From assembly GCA_030428205.1 (NCBI GenBank), contig JAUIBK010000031.1, positions 1 through 39,300 of the forward strand: a stretch of DNA of 39,300 nucleotides. The letters run 5' to 3'. Under the pieces are notes generated by a model that was not told the origin of the DNA, did not search any database, and saw only the letters and a program-made list of their open reading frames with translations. Position numbers and translations under genes: made by a program. Each line of letters starts with the position of its first letter. Positions within the stretch are counted from its first letter, which is position 1. The DNA comes from a bacterium (GTDB lineage Bacteria > Bdellovibrionota_C > UBA2361 > RFPC01). Of this stretch, positions 8,280 through 18,200 are shown in pieces.

Positions 8280-10043
8280 TTAATCAACACAACCAGCACC
8301 AAGTCGCGAGATAAGAAAGTGCGACTTCACTGCCTGGCTTCCGTCACTTACAACCTTATGTGAAACGTTAAGGCCGTTAAGTACTTGGATTCTGTTCTCG
8401 ACTCGGTTTCCTAAGGTAAGCGGTCTCACCTCATAAAGGTCACTATCAATCGCCGTGAAGGCGACGTTTGTCCCATCAATATTCTGCACAGCATGCGCCG
8501 GGATTAATAAGGCCTGTTGATTACTTTTCCTAGCAATAACGGCCTGTACGAACATATTTTCCCGAAGCTTCCTCTCATGGTTCTTTATCACCGCTCTTAC
8601 AACAGCCATTCTCGTCCTTGAATTAATTGAGGCAGAGATATGCGCAATCTTTCCGAGAAACTCCTCTTCAGGAAAACTTCTCGACGTGACTGTAACGCTT
8701 TGCCCCATCACAAGGTTTCCAATATCTTTTTCTGATACATTAAGAATTGCCCACACTTCACTTCTATCACTTAAGGTAAATAGTGGATTCCCTGTCTTAA
8801 CGTACTCCCCATGAACAGCAGAAAGAGCTACAACTTCACTTTCAAAAGGAGCGGTGACTGTCAGCATTATGGGAGCGCTCGGATCTTCACCGAGAGTTTC
8901 AATTTGTTTATCACTAAAACCAAGACTTTTTAGCTTCTGTAATGCCGCACGATTCTTAGCCTCCGCCCTCTCTAGGTCTTGGGCAGAGTTAATACTTTTC
9001 TTTCGAAGACGGGTTGCTCGCGAAAGCGTTTGACGAGCGAGAACAGCCTCTGATGCAGCTTCCCCTATAGCTGGTGACCAGATGCTTAAGAGCTTGTCCC
9101 CCCCCTTCACCAGATCGCCAAGTTCTACATAAACATCTTTAATCACTCCCTGAACTGGCGATGTTAAGTGGGCCGTGCGATTCTGATTGAACTTAATTTC
9201 ACCAATTGCTGGAATACTCATCTCAACGTTGGTCTCTTCGGGAGTTACAGTTTTGATCCCAACAAGGGCACCCGACTCTTTACTTGGAAGTCTTACTTTT
9301 AAATTAGCTTCACCTGCCTGCGGGGAGAGTAGCTCCGGATGGCACAAGCCGCATTCATGCTCCGGGAGATCATGCTCCTTGCAATAGAGTTCTTGCCCTT
9401 TACCTTCGCTTCTGTAGGCCACTTCTTTCTTCGTCGTGGATGCTGCGCTGTGTTCTGGGTGTAGGTGCTTACACTCATCAAGATAGAGGTGGTGCTTTTC
9501 ACAATAAGGGCGCTCTTTATCTTCAAGTTCTGGATGACACAACCAACAACGATCTTCGTATCGTTCGTGCTCATTACACCAAAGCCTTCCCTTGTCCCGT
9601 AACTCTGGATGACAGATAAAGCATTCATCCTCTGGCATATCGTGTTCATTGCACAACAGTCGGTTCTCACTTTCTTCATGTATATGTGAGTGAGCAGGGT
9701 TTTTCTTTCCTAAATTTTCACGATGGAGGTGTTCACATTCGTCTAAATAGAGAAAGTGCTTCTTACAGTAAGGGCGCTCTTTGTCTTCAAGATCTGGGTG
9801 ACAAAGCCAGCAGCGATCTTCATAACGCCCATGCTCGTTGCACCATAACCGTCCTTTTTGCCGCAGTTCGGGATGACAAATAAAACACTCTTTTTCTGGC
9901 ATGTCATGCTCCTCGCACCAAAGCTCCTTTTGATGCGAACTCGTTTCTTGTTCAGCAAATGCTGGCGATGGCCCACCTATAAGACACACTCCAATTGCTA
10001 CTAATAGTGTACAAAGTATTGCTTTACCCATGGTTACTCTCAT
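8280..10043 (-). CDS. czcB: Periplasmic adaptor (CzcB/CusB type) with seven Cys/His units at the N-terminus
   Basis: A 587-residue membrane-fusion protein, long for the family because of an extra N-terminal region. A signal peptide (residues 1-30, ending PAFA) is followed by seven units of the form C-x2-H-x6-C-x2-(C/L)-H, beginning at C43, C68, C93, C131, C156, C181 and C221. The first three are spaced by 25 residues, the same triad recurs 88 residues later, and one unit stands alone. From about residue 255 it is a normal HlyD-like adaptor (TSPVQGVIKDVYVELGDLV, then a helical hairpin and beta-barrel). The repeats are likely a metal-binding antenna that loads the pump. The ATG overlaps the end of the tolC-like gene by 20 bp; a second ATG at residue 5 (10031) overlaps less. 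Known CzcB N-terminal extensions are His-rich; this Cys/His pattern differs. Confidence 0.88.
   Translation of the reverse strand: MRVTMGKAILCTLLVAIGVCLIGGPSPAFAEQETSSHQKELWCEEHDMPEKECFICHPELRQKGRLWCNEHGRYEDRCWLCHPDLEDKERPYCKKHFLYLDECEHLHRENLGKKNPAHSHIHEESENRLLCNEHDMPEDECFICHPELRDKGRLWCNEHERYEDRCWLCHPELEDKERPYCEKHHLYLDECKHLHPEHSAASTTKKEVAYRSEGKGQELYCKEHDLPEHECGLCHPELLSPQAGEANLKVRLPSKESGALVGIKTVTPEETNVEMSIPAIGEIKFNQNRTAHLTSPVQGVIKDVYVELGDLVKGGDKLLSIWSPAIGEAASEAVLARQTLSRATRLRKKSINSAQDLERAEAKNRAALQKLKSLGFSDKQIETLGEDPSAPIMLTVTAPFESEVVALSAVHGEYVKTGNPLFTLSDRSEVWAILNVSEKDIGNLVMGQSVTVTSRSFPEEEFLGKIAHISASINSRTRMAVVRAVIKNHERKLRENMFVQAVIARKSNQQALLIPAHAVQNIDGTNVAFTAIDSDLYEVRPLTLGNRVENRIQVLNGLNVSHKVVSDGSQAVKSHFLISRLGAGCVD
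9324..9923 (-). repeat. Intragenic repeats encoding the Cys/His units of the adaptor
   Basis: The stretches 9723-9923 and 9459-9659 encode near-identical triads of Cys/His units (residues 41-107 and 129-195), offset by 264 bp. A single further unit lies at 9324-9389. The protein copies are more alike than unrelated Cys-rich segments would be, which points to tandem duplication of an approximately 200-bp block. Confidence 0.8.
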
Positions 10044-11298
10044 CTCTAAAAAAAGTTTCTTTCTGTTCAGTTAGACTTCTCACCTCGGCGATCGATTTGT
10101 TCAATACAAAGAGGATTCGGAGATACTCAATCTTGGCCTCAGCAACAGTTCGTTGCGTATCAATGAGATCGTTAAAACCATACTCACCCTCCCGAAAACC
10201 AGCCTGTATCATTCGAAGCGCCTTTTCACTTTGCGGAATTAGGCGATCACGATAGTTTCCTACCTGCTGGTCGGCTTGCTTGAGCGTTTCAATTTCATTC
10301 GCAAGCTGAGTCTTCAGTCTTTGCTTTACTTGTTCCAAATCGCTCTTCGCTTTTCTCTCGTTTTCACTGGCAGTAAGAACTTCTCCTTTCGAGCTGTTCA
10401 AAATAGGGAGAGGGATAGAGAATCCAAAATCGATAAGGGTTTCATCATCTACTTCTCGCCGTCCTCCAGAAACGCTAAGTGTGATGTCTGGGTAGGGCTC
10501 AAGTTGAGCTCTCTCCTTTAGGGCTCCGGAACGGCGCAATAGTGCCTCTGCTGCGAGAACCCTCGGGTGGCTGCTAAAGACCTTCTCTCTATCGAATACG
10601 AGTAACCCCTCTGGAATTTCCTCACTTAACTTTCCAGTAACACCTATTTCCTTGAGATCGGGCTCTCCCATAGTGAGTGCGAGTTCGGCCCGAGCGACTT
10701 TCAGGTTCCGCTCAAAACTCAATTTTGAATTCTTCACTCGTTCAGCCTGCACTTCCGCTCTCAGTAGTTCTTGTGCCGTAGACACTCCCGCTTCAAGCCT
10801 TTCTTTGGCAGTTTCCACTGAAGATTTGGCGAGCGAGAGCAGTTGCTCTGATACATCTACAAGCTTCTCAGCAGCGAGAACTTGATAGAACGCGATTCGG
10901 ACCCTCCTAATAAGATCTGTCCGAGTACTATCACTCATTGATTTTCGAGAGAGTTCCTGCTCGCTAGCAGCAGCTCGGTCCAGTCTCTTTTTTCCCGGAA
11001 ATGGAACTGTCTGTGAAAGCCCCAAGAGATATCGAGACTCTTCAAAAGAGTCCTCTGGAGGATATTCTTCAGCTTCGGCAAAAAAAACAGGGTTCTCCCA
11101 AAGACCACTTTGGTACGTTAGCCCCTCGGCTGCACGAGCATTTGACACAGCGCTCCGATACGTTGGGTTCGCCTTTAGTGCCTTTTGAATGGCCTCAGTT
11201 AGGCTGATCGTTTCCAAAGTTTCTGGTCCGCTCACTTCAGCATGTGAGCTGTATATAAAAACGAAAAGACAGCCGACCACGGTAGATACAAGTTTCAT
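10024..11298 (-). CDS. czcC: TolC-family outer-membrane channel of metal efflux system (operon 1)
   Basis: A 424-residue outer-membrane efflux protein (OEP/TolC family). The signal peptide is residues 1-20 (MKLVSTVV ... SSHA). The mature protein has the two helical repeats of the family: LTEAIQKALKANP near residue 33 and a second-half helix with LIDTQRTVAEAKIEYL near 377. It forms the exit duct for the pump encoded just downstream. AGGAG lies seven bases before the ATG. The adaptor gene overlaps its end, so the two are translationally linked. CzcC is named by context; the family alone does not give substrate. Confidence 0.88.
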   Translation of the reverse strand: MKLVSTVVGCLFVFIYSSHAEVSGPETLETISLTEAIQKALKANPTYRSAVSNARAAEGLTYQSGLWENPVFFAEAEEYPPEDSFEESRYLLGLSQTVPFPGKKRLDRAAASEQELSRKSMSDSTRTDLIRRVRIAFYQVLAAEKLVDVSEQLLSLAKSSVETAKERLEAGVSTAQELLRAEVQAERVKNSKLSFERNLKVARAELALTMGEPDLKEIGVTGKLSEEIPEGLLVFDREKVFSSHPRVLAAEALLRRSGALKERAQLEPYPDITLSVSGGRREVDDETLIDFGFSIPLPILNSSKGEVLTASENERKAKSDLEQVKQRLKTQLANEIETLKQADQQVGNYRDRLIPQSEKALRMIQAGFREGEYGFNDLIDTQRTVAEAKIEYLRILFVLNKSIAEVRSLTEQKETFFRDESNHG

Positions 11299-11385
11299 TG
11301 AAATCTCCTAGCAAGGATTCTCTGCTACCCAGAAATAGTGGAGTAAAATCCCCGTTTTGAATTTAATTAATTATTGGCAATTAGG

Positions 11386-11406
11386 CCGAAGAGCAGAGAG
11401 CTTCGG
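11386..11406 (-). other. Intercistronic hairpin between small secreted protein gene and tolC-like gene
   Basis: CCGAAG and CTTCGG form a 6-bp stem with a 9-nt loop, four bases downstream of the small gene's stop. No T-run follows, so it is not a classical terminator; an mRNA-processing or stability element is possible. The second czc operon has a stronger hairpin at the equivalent place. Confidence 0.35.
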
Positions 11407-11409
11407 TAT

Positions 11410-11799
11410 TTAGGCTTGGCAGGGAGCGCGGGGGTTTAGGGAATGTTTAAGAAAACTGGATTCAAACGAGTGATCTGGGTACGAGTCGGCAGGTGGTGTT
11501 TTCCGTAGAGCGGTCCCTACAGATGCGATTAACGGTCTATTGAGGTTAAGACTTTTCTTATATTTTGTTTGCGCAAACTCCTCAGTAACCTCAATTTTAT
11601 TTTCCAGGGAAACAAAACGAACCTGTCCAAGTTCACAACAAACTGTTTCGGGAGTTGAGGATTTAGGTGCCTCCTTTTGTGACGATGGGCAACAAGTACC
11701 CTCCGGGAGAAAGTCAGCGGCTTCAGCACCACATAGCGATGTCCCGAATACAAAGAGGAGACAAGTAAAAACGTAATGTGCTGGTCGAAGGACTTTCAT
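11410..11799 (-). CDS. Small secreted Cys-pair protein heading czc operon 1
   Basis: A 129-residue protein of unknown function when started at the ATG at 11799. That start gives a regular signal peptide (MKVLRPAHYVFTCLLFVFG, cleavage near AEA). Upstream ATG (11817) and TTG (11844) starts in the same frame are less likely but no start has a strong ribosome binding site. The mature protein has two CC pairs (GTCCPS and TVCCELG) that could bind thiophilic metal. It is the first gene of the operon, as is another small secreted protein in the second czc operon, and both end in a HSFE-x-SF motif followed by an Asn/Pro-rich tail. A role in periplasmic metal binding or sensing is inference only. Confidence 0.6.
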   Translation of the reverse strand: MKVLRPAHYVFTCLLFVFGTSLCGAEAADFLPEGTCCPSSQKEAPKSSTPETVCCELGQVRFVSLENKIEVTEEFAQTKYKKSLNLNRPLIASVGTALRKTPPADSYPDHSFESSFLKHSLNPRAPCQA

Positions 11800-12032
11800 A
11801 AGGTTCAAGCATCTCATCGATAGAAAGATCGTGCAACAGACCAATCGGCTAGTAATCCACTTAACTTGAGTCTTATCAATGTGCTACGTTTAATAGTCAT
11901 CCGGAATGAGATAGACCCCCTGTCCCAGATCAAAAGGGCCTCAATGCTATAATATCAAAGTCTTAGTCTTAATACGGAAAAAGAAGCAAAAGAGAACTTA
12001 CGAATCAGATGAAGCCACTTTGAGATTCCACT

Positions 12033-12053
12033 CCAAGCACATAGGGTACTTGG
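12033..12053 (-). terminator. Hairpin 11 bp after the cadA-like gene, possible terminator
   Basis: Complementary 8-base arms (CCAAGTAC and GTGCTTGG on the minus strand, with one G-U pair) enclose a 5-nt loop, right after the stop of the P-type ATPase gene. There is no T-run directly after it, so intrinsic termination is uncertain. The rest of the 11800-12064 gap holds no gene; it should contain the promoter of czc operon 1, which I could not fix. Confidence 0.35.
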
Positions 12054-12064
12054 ACAAGAATGTT

Positions 12065-14209
12065 TCAGGACTTAAGCAAACGTAAACCGTTCCCGATGAC
12101 CAACAGAGACGCTCCCATGTCAGCGGCAATGGCCGCCCACAGCGAAGCGAAGCCAGCGAAAGTCAAAATTACGAATAGTCCTTTTACCGCCAGCGAAAAC
12201 ACGATATTTTGTCGAATAATGCTAAGAGTTCGGCGGGAATGATGAATCAACCACGGGAGCTTCGAGAGATCATCGGCCATCAGCGCAATGTCAGCCGTTT
12301 CAATCGCAGCATCGCTCCCAGCTGCACCCATTGCAAGCCCCAGTGAAGCGCGAGCAAGGGCTGGAGCATCGTTGACGCCATCGCCAATCATGGCGACGTA
12401 TTCATGCTGTTTGACCAAACGCTCGACGGCAGCGACTTTGTCCTCCGGCAGCAGTTCTGCATGAACCTCATCAATACCTGCTTCAGCAGCGATTGCTTTT
12501 GCTGTACCTTCGTTATCTCCGGTTAGCATCACTACTTTCTCTACACCAGCTTTGTGTAGCTCGCGAATGGCATCTTTGGTCTCGTCTCGAATAGCATCTG
12601 CCAGAGTGATAAATCCGCAGACGTGCGCATCGTTGCCAACTACAACGACGGTTCGACCCGCCTCTTGCATTGCTTGTAATTGCTCGTGGACCTCAGAAGT
12701 TTCCTGTCCTCTTTCCTCTAAGTATCGGTGAGATCCAAGCCAAAAAGCTTTCCCGTTGATCACGCCGGAGGCTCCTTTGCCCTGGATAGTTTCAAAGTGA
12801 TCGGCAGGTGAAACCGCTATTTGTCGCCGACGAGCTTCCTCGACAATCGCCCTGGCAAGTGGATGATTACTATTTAGCTCCAAGGCTCCTGCGCGCGCCA
12901 GCAATTCGATTTCATCGTGGCCATTCATCGGCTTGACGTCGACGACTTTCGGAGCTCCCTGGGTGAGCGTTCCGGTTTTATCCATTGCAATCGCTTTGAG
13001 GTGGGCAGGCAGTTCCACAAACACTCCACCCTTAATCAGCACGCCGTTACGTGCCGCTGCCGCTAAAGATGCTACAACACTTACCGGTGTCGAAATCACA
13101 AGCGCACATGGACACGCAATAACCAACAGAACCAATGAACGGTACAGCCACACTGACCATTCACCACCAAACGCTAAAGGCGGTACCAACAGGATCAATA
13201 AGGCCACAACCATCACTACCGGTGTGTAGACAGCCGCGAATTTTTCAACCCACTTTTCCGATGGTGAACGTTTCGAACCGGCGTCTCCTACCATCTTGAT
13301 GATGCGAGCAAGCGTGGTGTCATCTGCTGCCTTTGTTGTCACGATCTCCAGTAGTCCATCGCCATTAATGGTGCCTGCAAACACTTCACCGCCACTCTCC
13401 TTTTCGACAGGCACACTTTCTCCGGTAATTGATGCTTGATCGACACTGCTAGCCCCTTTTGAGATACGACCGTCCAGCGGAATCTTCTCACCTGGACGGA
13501 CGATAACTGTAGATCCAACCGGCACGTCATTAGGTGCCACGTCCCTCACTTCCCCTCCCCCTCCTCTAAGGTGGGCGGTTGGTGGTGATAAATCCATCAA
13601 GGAAGCAATTGCACGACGTGCGCGGCCAACGCTCCAAGATTCCAAAAGTAGAGAGAATGAAAATAAAAATGCAACTGTTGCTCCCTCGAACCACTCGCCA
13701 ATCAGTACGGCTCCAACGACAGCTACAGACATCAGTAGATTCATGTCGGGCCGCAACGAAATGAGCGAACGCCATGCCTTCGGCAATACCGTTATCAGTC
13801 CCGCAACGATGCCGATGCCGTACAGCGCTATCGATGTTAGCGGCACAGCTTCCGTTTTTCCGTCGCCTACCAATTGAACAAGGAGACCGGTAAGACCGAA
13901 CAGACCGCTAACAGTTGTTAATATTAATCGTTGATGCTTTTGCCAGAATGACTGCTCCTCACTTACATGGGAAGTGCCCTGCCAAAGCTCGGATGTGAGA
14001 CCCGTTCTTTTAATCGCCTCAAGTACATCTCCACTAGTGATATCCAAATCAGACATGTCCACGAGTAACTTGCCGTTCAGAACGTCAAAGCCAAGTCGCT
14101 CTTCACTACCCACAACCGGCACCAATTCACGCTTTAGAAGTGTCACTTCCTCGGCACAGTCCATGCCATGGATACGTAGCTGCAATGGTTCTTCCAGCAC
14201 CTGATTCAT
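12065..14209 (-). CDS. cadA: P1B-type Zn/Cd/Pb-exporting ATPase
   Basis: A 714-residue heavy-metal translocating P-type ATPase of the ZntA/CadA group. It has one degenerate HMA-like domain at residues 8-75 (GMDCAEE, only one Cys), then eight membrane helices. The membrane metal site CPC is at 366-368, followed by ALVISTPVSVVASL, which is typical of Zn/Cd/Pb and not Cu pumps. The actuator TGES is at 262-265 and the phosphorylated Asp is D410 (DKTGT). AAGGAATCC precedes the ATG, 18 bp after the PII-like gene, so it is likely the last gene of czc operon 2: cytoplasmic export by the ATPase would feed the periplasmic pump. Codon use looks more GC-rich than its neighbours (many GCC, GGC, CGC codons), suggesting a different origin. 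Confidence 0.92.
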   Translation of the reverse strand: MNQVLEEPLQLRIHGMDCAEEVTLLKRELVPVVGSEERLGFDVLNGKLLVDMSDLDITSGDVLEAIKRTGLTSELWQGTSHVSEEQSFWQKHQRLILTTVSGLFGLTGLLVQLVGDGKTEAVPLTSIALYGIGIVAGLITVLPKAWRSLISLRPDMNLLMSVAVVGAVLIGEWFEGATVAFLFSFSLLLESWSVGRARRAIASLMDLSPPTAHLRGGGGEVRDVAPNDVPVGSTVIVRPGEKIPLDGRISKGASSVDQASITGESVPVEKESGGEVFAGTINGDGLLEIVTTKAADDTTLARIIKMVGDAGSKRSPSEKWVEKFAAVYTPVVMVVALLILLVPPLAFGGEWSVWLYRSLVLLVIACPCALVISTPVSVVASLAAAARNGVLIKGGVFVELPAHLKAIAMDKTGTLTQGAPKVVDVKPMNGHDEIELLARAGALELNSNHPLARAIVEEARRRQIAVSPADHFETIQGKGASGVINGKAFWLGSHRYLEERGQETSEVHEQLQAMQEAGRTVVVVGNDAHVCGFITLADAIRDETKDAIRELHKAGVEKVVMLTGDNEGTAKAIAAEAGIDEVHAELLPEDKVAAVERLVKQHEYVAMIGDGVNDAPALARASLGLAMGAAGSDAAIETADIALMADDLSKLPWLIHHSRRTLSIIRQNIVFSLAVKGLFVILTFAGFASLWAAIAADMGASLLVIGNGLRLLKS

Positions 14210-14227
14210 TTGGATTCCTTAAATCTC

Positions 14228-14569
14228 TTAGAGCGCAGCATCGCCTTCATCGGTGGTTGCGATACGAAAAGCTTGAGAGAGTTTGGATACCACTACAAGA
14301 CCGTCTCCTTCCTTGCCCGTGCGGGCTGCTTTTTTTATAGCCTCTATAATCTGATCGGATTGTGGATCAGAGCAAAAAATATTAAGGATATTAACATCGT
14401 CAGAAAAAATTGAAGCTTCATTTGCATCAAATTTTCCACCCTCGCCTTGGCCACGACCGTACCCTTTTGCGTCCAACACGGTTACACCGGGAAAATGGGG
14501 CAATGCCTTTAACGCGTTTATAACCTTGGACAGCATATGCGGCCTTATGACAGCTTGAATATGTTTCAT
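14228..14569 (-). CDS. PII-like regulatory protein linked to metal efflux
   Basis: A 113-residue protein with the PII (GlnB-like) ferredoxin fold: start MKHIQAVIRPHMLSKVINAL, a T-loop region around residues 38-52 (GYGRGQGEGG), and the DGLVVVSKLSQAFRI strand near residue 89. A subgroup of PII proteins known to lie next to HME-RND pumps (I recall the name PII-NG) fits this context. It lacks the canonical uridylylated-Tyr T-loop of GlnB, so a nitrogen role is unlikely. GGGAG precedes the ATG. It may sense nucleotide or metal state and act on the pump or ATPase; this is inference. Confidence 0.85.
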   Translation of the reverse strand: MKHIQAVIRPHMLSKVINALKALPHFPGVTVLDAKGYGRGQGEGGKFDANEASIFSDDVNILNIFCSDPQSDQIIEAIKKAARTGKEGDGLVVVSKLSQAFRIATTDEGDAAL

Positions 14570-14618
14570 CTAAATCTCCCTTAAAAAGTAGGTTACGTAA
14601 AAATTTCACCCTAAAATG

Positions 14619-14969
14619 CTATGGGCATTCGAGGCTTGGTTGAATTGTTCTACGAGACGTTTCCCAAACAATTCTTGTAGCGAATTTCGATGACAAGAGG
14701 GGGTTTTTGTAAAATACAGTGACTTTGTTCCCCTCTGCTAAATTCTTGCTGAAAGCCCTTTCGTGATTTTGAATGTAAATGGTCGACTCGTTTAGTTTCA
14801 TAGTGAGCGGCGCCGGATCTTTCGAAGACTTTACAGTCAAAGTTTGATTCTCCTTATCAAGGGATATGACCTCACCACATACCTTCCGCCATAGCCGAGG
14901 CATTGCATGTAAACTTTGAGTACTCATAACAAACATTACTAGAATTAGTATCAAGAATGTTCGTTTCAT
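14619..14969 (-). CDS. Small periplasmic beta-rich protein of unknown function
   Basis: A 116-residue protein with a signal peptide (residues 1-22, ending LHA). The mature part has alternating strands (GEVISLDKENQTLTVKSS, then KVTVFY) reminiscent of small OB-like periplasmic proteins such as CusF or DUF5666 types, but I see no clear metal-ligand set apart from two Cys. GAGGAG lies upstream of the ATG. It sits between a small membrane protein and the PII-like gene in czc operon 2, so a periplasmic metal-handling role is possible but not shown. Confidence 0.65.
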   Translation of the reverse strand: MKRTFLILILVMFVMSTQSLHAMPRLWRKVCGEVISLDKENQTLTVKSSKDPAPLTMKLNESTIYIQNHERAFSKNLAEGNKVTVFYKNPLLSSKFATRIVWETSRRTIQPSLECP

Positions 14970-15015
14970 CTTAAGTCTCCTCTAACACCTTTTGCCATTA
15001 AGAAAACTTCCAAAG

Positions 15016-15201
15016 TTAAAAACCGAACCAGCTAAAAATTTTATCAACCATGTTCTGAACGATTGGCCCGTGACACTGAGGGCACCAAGCAAGGTAAAGA
15101 ATCAAAGCGATAGATCCAAACACAATCACAGCAAAGATCTTACGCAATTGCCTATTGGCTTCCTTGACCTTTCGCTCGAGTCTTTTTTCCTGCTTCGACA
15201 C
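15016..15201 (-). CDS. Small single-span membrane protein with CPQCH motif
   Basis: A 61-residue protein starting at GTG, 19 bp after the CzcA stop. It has a basic amphipathic N-terminus (residues 1-20), one membrane span (about 22-39) and then the motif C-P-Q-C-H followed by a short amphipathic tail. The CxxCH could bind metal, or look like a heme c site, at the outer face of the membrane. Its place inside the czc operon and its ordered composition argue that it is real; it may be a small accessory subunit of the pump. The family is not recognised. Confidence 0.6.
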   Translation of the reverse strand: MSKQEKRLERKVKEANRQLRKIFAVIVFGSIALILYLAWCPQCHGPIVQNMVDKIFSWFGF

Positions 15202-15220
15202 AGGCGCCCACCCAATCCTC

Positions 15221-18200
15221 TTAGATCTCTATTTCGTCTTCCTCTGGCTTTATAAACATATTCAAAAGTACCGGCAGCACGAATAGAGTAAGGGCCGTGG
15301 CAGTTATCAGGCCTCCTATAACAACAGTGGCAAGTGGTCGCTGAACTTCTGAACCGGTTCCCGTTGCAAGCGCCATTGGCACAAAGCCTAATGATGCCAC
15401 CATTGCCGTCATCAGAACGGGTCTAAGACGAGAGAGAGCACCATCCACTATTGCTTCACGAGTGCTCTCCCCTTCGTCCTTAAGCTGATTGATTCGACTG
15501 ACCATCACCAGACCATTTAGTACCGCAACACCGGAAAGCGCTATGAAACCGACTGCTGCGGATATTGAAAAAGGAATACCACGTAGCCAAAGAGCAACAA
15601 TTCCTCCAGTCAATCCAAGTGGAACTCCGGTAAACACGACAAGGGCTTCTCTAACGGAGCCAAGGGCAGAAAAAAGAAGCAGTAGGATTAAAAGAAAGCA
15701 GATTGGGACAACCACCGATAGCCGTTTCTTTGCAGCTACTAAGTTCTCAAACTGTCCTCCCCACACAAGCCAGGAGCCTGCGGGCATTTCAATTTGGCTC
15801 TCTACTTTCTCCTGAGCTTCCGCAACAAAACTTCCAAGATCTCTTCCCCGGATGTTTCCTTGAACAACAATTCTCCGCTTCCCATTTTCTCTACTAATCT
15901 GATTGGGCCCGTCCTCAACTCGAAGTTCAGCAATAGAGCCTAGAGGAACAAAGGAGGGCGCTGTCTCTGTAGTTAAATATTCAGTCTTTAGCGCATCTTC
16001 TTCCATCGAATCAGTTCTCTCATGTCCTCCACCCATAATTGGGATCGGTAGAGCTTTAAGAGAATCAATGTCTTCTCTAACGGAATCTGCAAGCCGCACA
16101 ACTAAGTCAAAGCGCCTATCCCCTTGAAAGATAAATCCTGCTTCTTGGCCACCGACTGCTGCGGCTACTTCTTCATGTACATCGAGAGCATCTATTCCAA
16201 GTCTTGAGATCTTTTCTTGATCGATATCTATATCAAGAGTTGGAAGGCCAGTTACTTGCTCAACTTTCACATCGGCTGCACCAGGAATACTCTGTAAAAC
16301 GCCTGCAATTTCGTTTGCTACTGGAAGGAGCGTACTGAATTCATCGCCAAAGACTTTTATCGCGATATCTCCTCGAACACCGGAGATAAGTTCATTAAAA
16401 CGCATTTGAATAGGTTGCGTGAATTCATAGTTGTTTCCAGGTAGCTTCATTAGGGTCTCCTGGATTTCTTCAATAAACTCTAGTTTTGATTTAGACGGGT
16501 CCGGCCATTCATCCTTCGGTTTTAAGAGTATAAAGGTGTCGGATACATTAGGAGGCATCGGATCAGAAGCGACTTCAGCGGTTCCAGTTTTGGAAAAGAC
16601 CACTTTGATTTCAGGAAATTTAGCGAGCGCTTTTTCTACCTTAAACTGCATCTCTTGTGACTGGGTAAGAGAGGTACTTGGAATTCGCATGGCATGCATA
16701 GCGATATCCCCTTCATCAAGCGCAGGGACGAATACCTGTCCCAGTCGAAAGAAAATTAGAATCGAAAGCGCAAACGGAACTACCGCTACCCCCACGATTG
16801 CCCAAGGGTGAGTAACTGACCAACTTAGACCGGTCTTATAATGACGCTTTAAAAAGAGTAAAACTCGATTCTCTTTTTCCTGAACTTTCCCACTTAGAAA
16901 AATTGACGCCATAGCAGGAATGAACGTAAGAGAAAGGACAAAAGCTGAAACAAGCGCAAAAATTACAGTGAGAGCCATAGGCTGAAACATCTTTCCTTCG
17001 ATACCAGTAAGAAAGAGAATTGGAATATAGACCGTAATGATTATTGCCTGGCCGAAAACAGATGGTTTAATCATTTCTTTGGTAGCAGTAAAAACTTCAT
17101 GTAGCCGCTCCTTTAGATTGAGCACACGCGCTGCTTCATGCTGTTTTTCTGCGATTCTTCGAATGCAATTCTCAATAATAATTACAGCACCATCGACGAT
17201 CAGACCAAAATCAATGGCTCCAAGACTCATCAAGTTGCCACTCATCTTTGTTTGAACCATACCGGTTACTGTAAAGAGCATAGATAACGGGATCGCCATG
17301 GCGGTGATTAGGGCTGCCCGAAAATTTCCAAGCATCGCAAAAAGAATAACGATAACTAGAATTGCTCCTTCTAGTAGGTTTTTCTCAACTGTCGCAATTG
17401 TGGCGTCAACAAGCTTCGTTCGATTAAGCACAGGGTTTGCAATCATTCCAGGAGGTAGAGCTTTGTTGATCTCTTCTAGCTTTTCGTGAACAGCCGCTGC
17501 GACAGTTCGACTATTTTCACCAATCAGCATGAGTGCTGTACCCACCACAGCCTCTTCACCACGAGTGCTCGCAGAACCTGTTCTAAGCTCTTTTCCTACA
17601 TGAACAGCTCCGATATCTCGAACTCGAATAGGAATGCCCTTACGCTCACCAATAACAACTCCAGAAATTTCTTTAATAGTTGCCAATCGGCTATCTGCAC
17701 GAACAACGTAGTACTCCCCACGGTTTTCGATATAACCAGCCCCGGTGCTTATGTTGTTTCGCTCAAGCGCTTCAACGAGATCATGGAAACTTAGGTTATA
17801 GGCGAGAAGTTTTTCCGGGTCGGGCTCAACTGTGTAGTGCTTGAGGTAGCCTCCAATGGAATCAATTCCTGCTACACCTTTTACCAGTGCAAGCTGGGGC
17901 CTAATAATCCAATCCTGGACTTCCCTCAAATACGCAGCTTGCTCAAGCTCTGATCGTAAAATATTGCCTTCTGGGGTAAGATAGGTGCCATCACTTTGCC
18001 AACCCGGAATGCCACTTTCTACTTCTTTTTTTGGCTCTTCATATTCAACAACCCACATATAAACCTCACCCAACCCTGTTGAGATCGGTCCCATGCCAGG
18101 TTCCGCTCCTTCGGGGAGACTTTCTTTTGCCTCGTTCAGGCGTTCTCCAACTTGCTGTCTTGCAAAGTAGACATTCGTATCGTCTGTAAACACAGCGGTT

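Noticed and set aside
9299..9976. Cys-rich alternate frames within the adaptor gene
   Set aside because: They mirror the intragenic repeats in another frame and have no start signals of their own.
11941..11960. TATAAT-like box on the plus strand in the gap before czc operon 1
   Set aside because: No plus-strand gene follows and no matching -35 was found.
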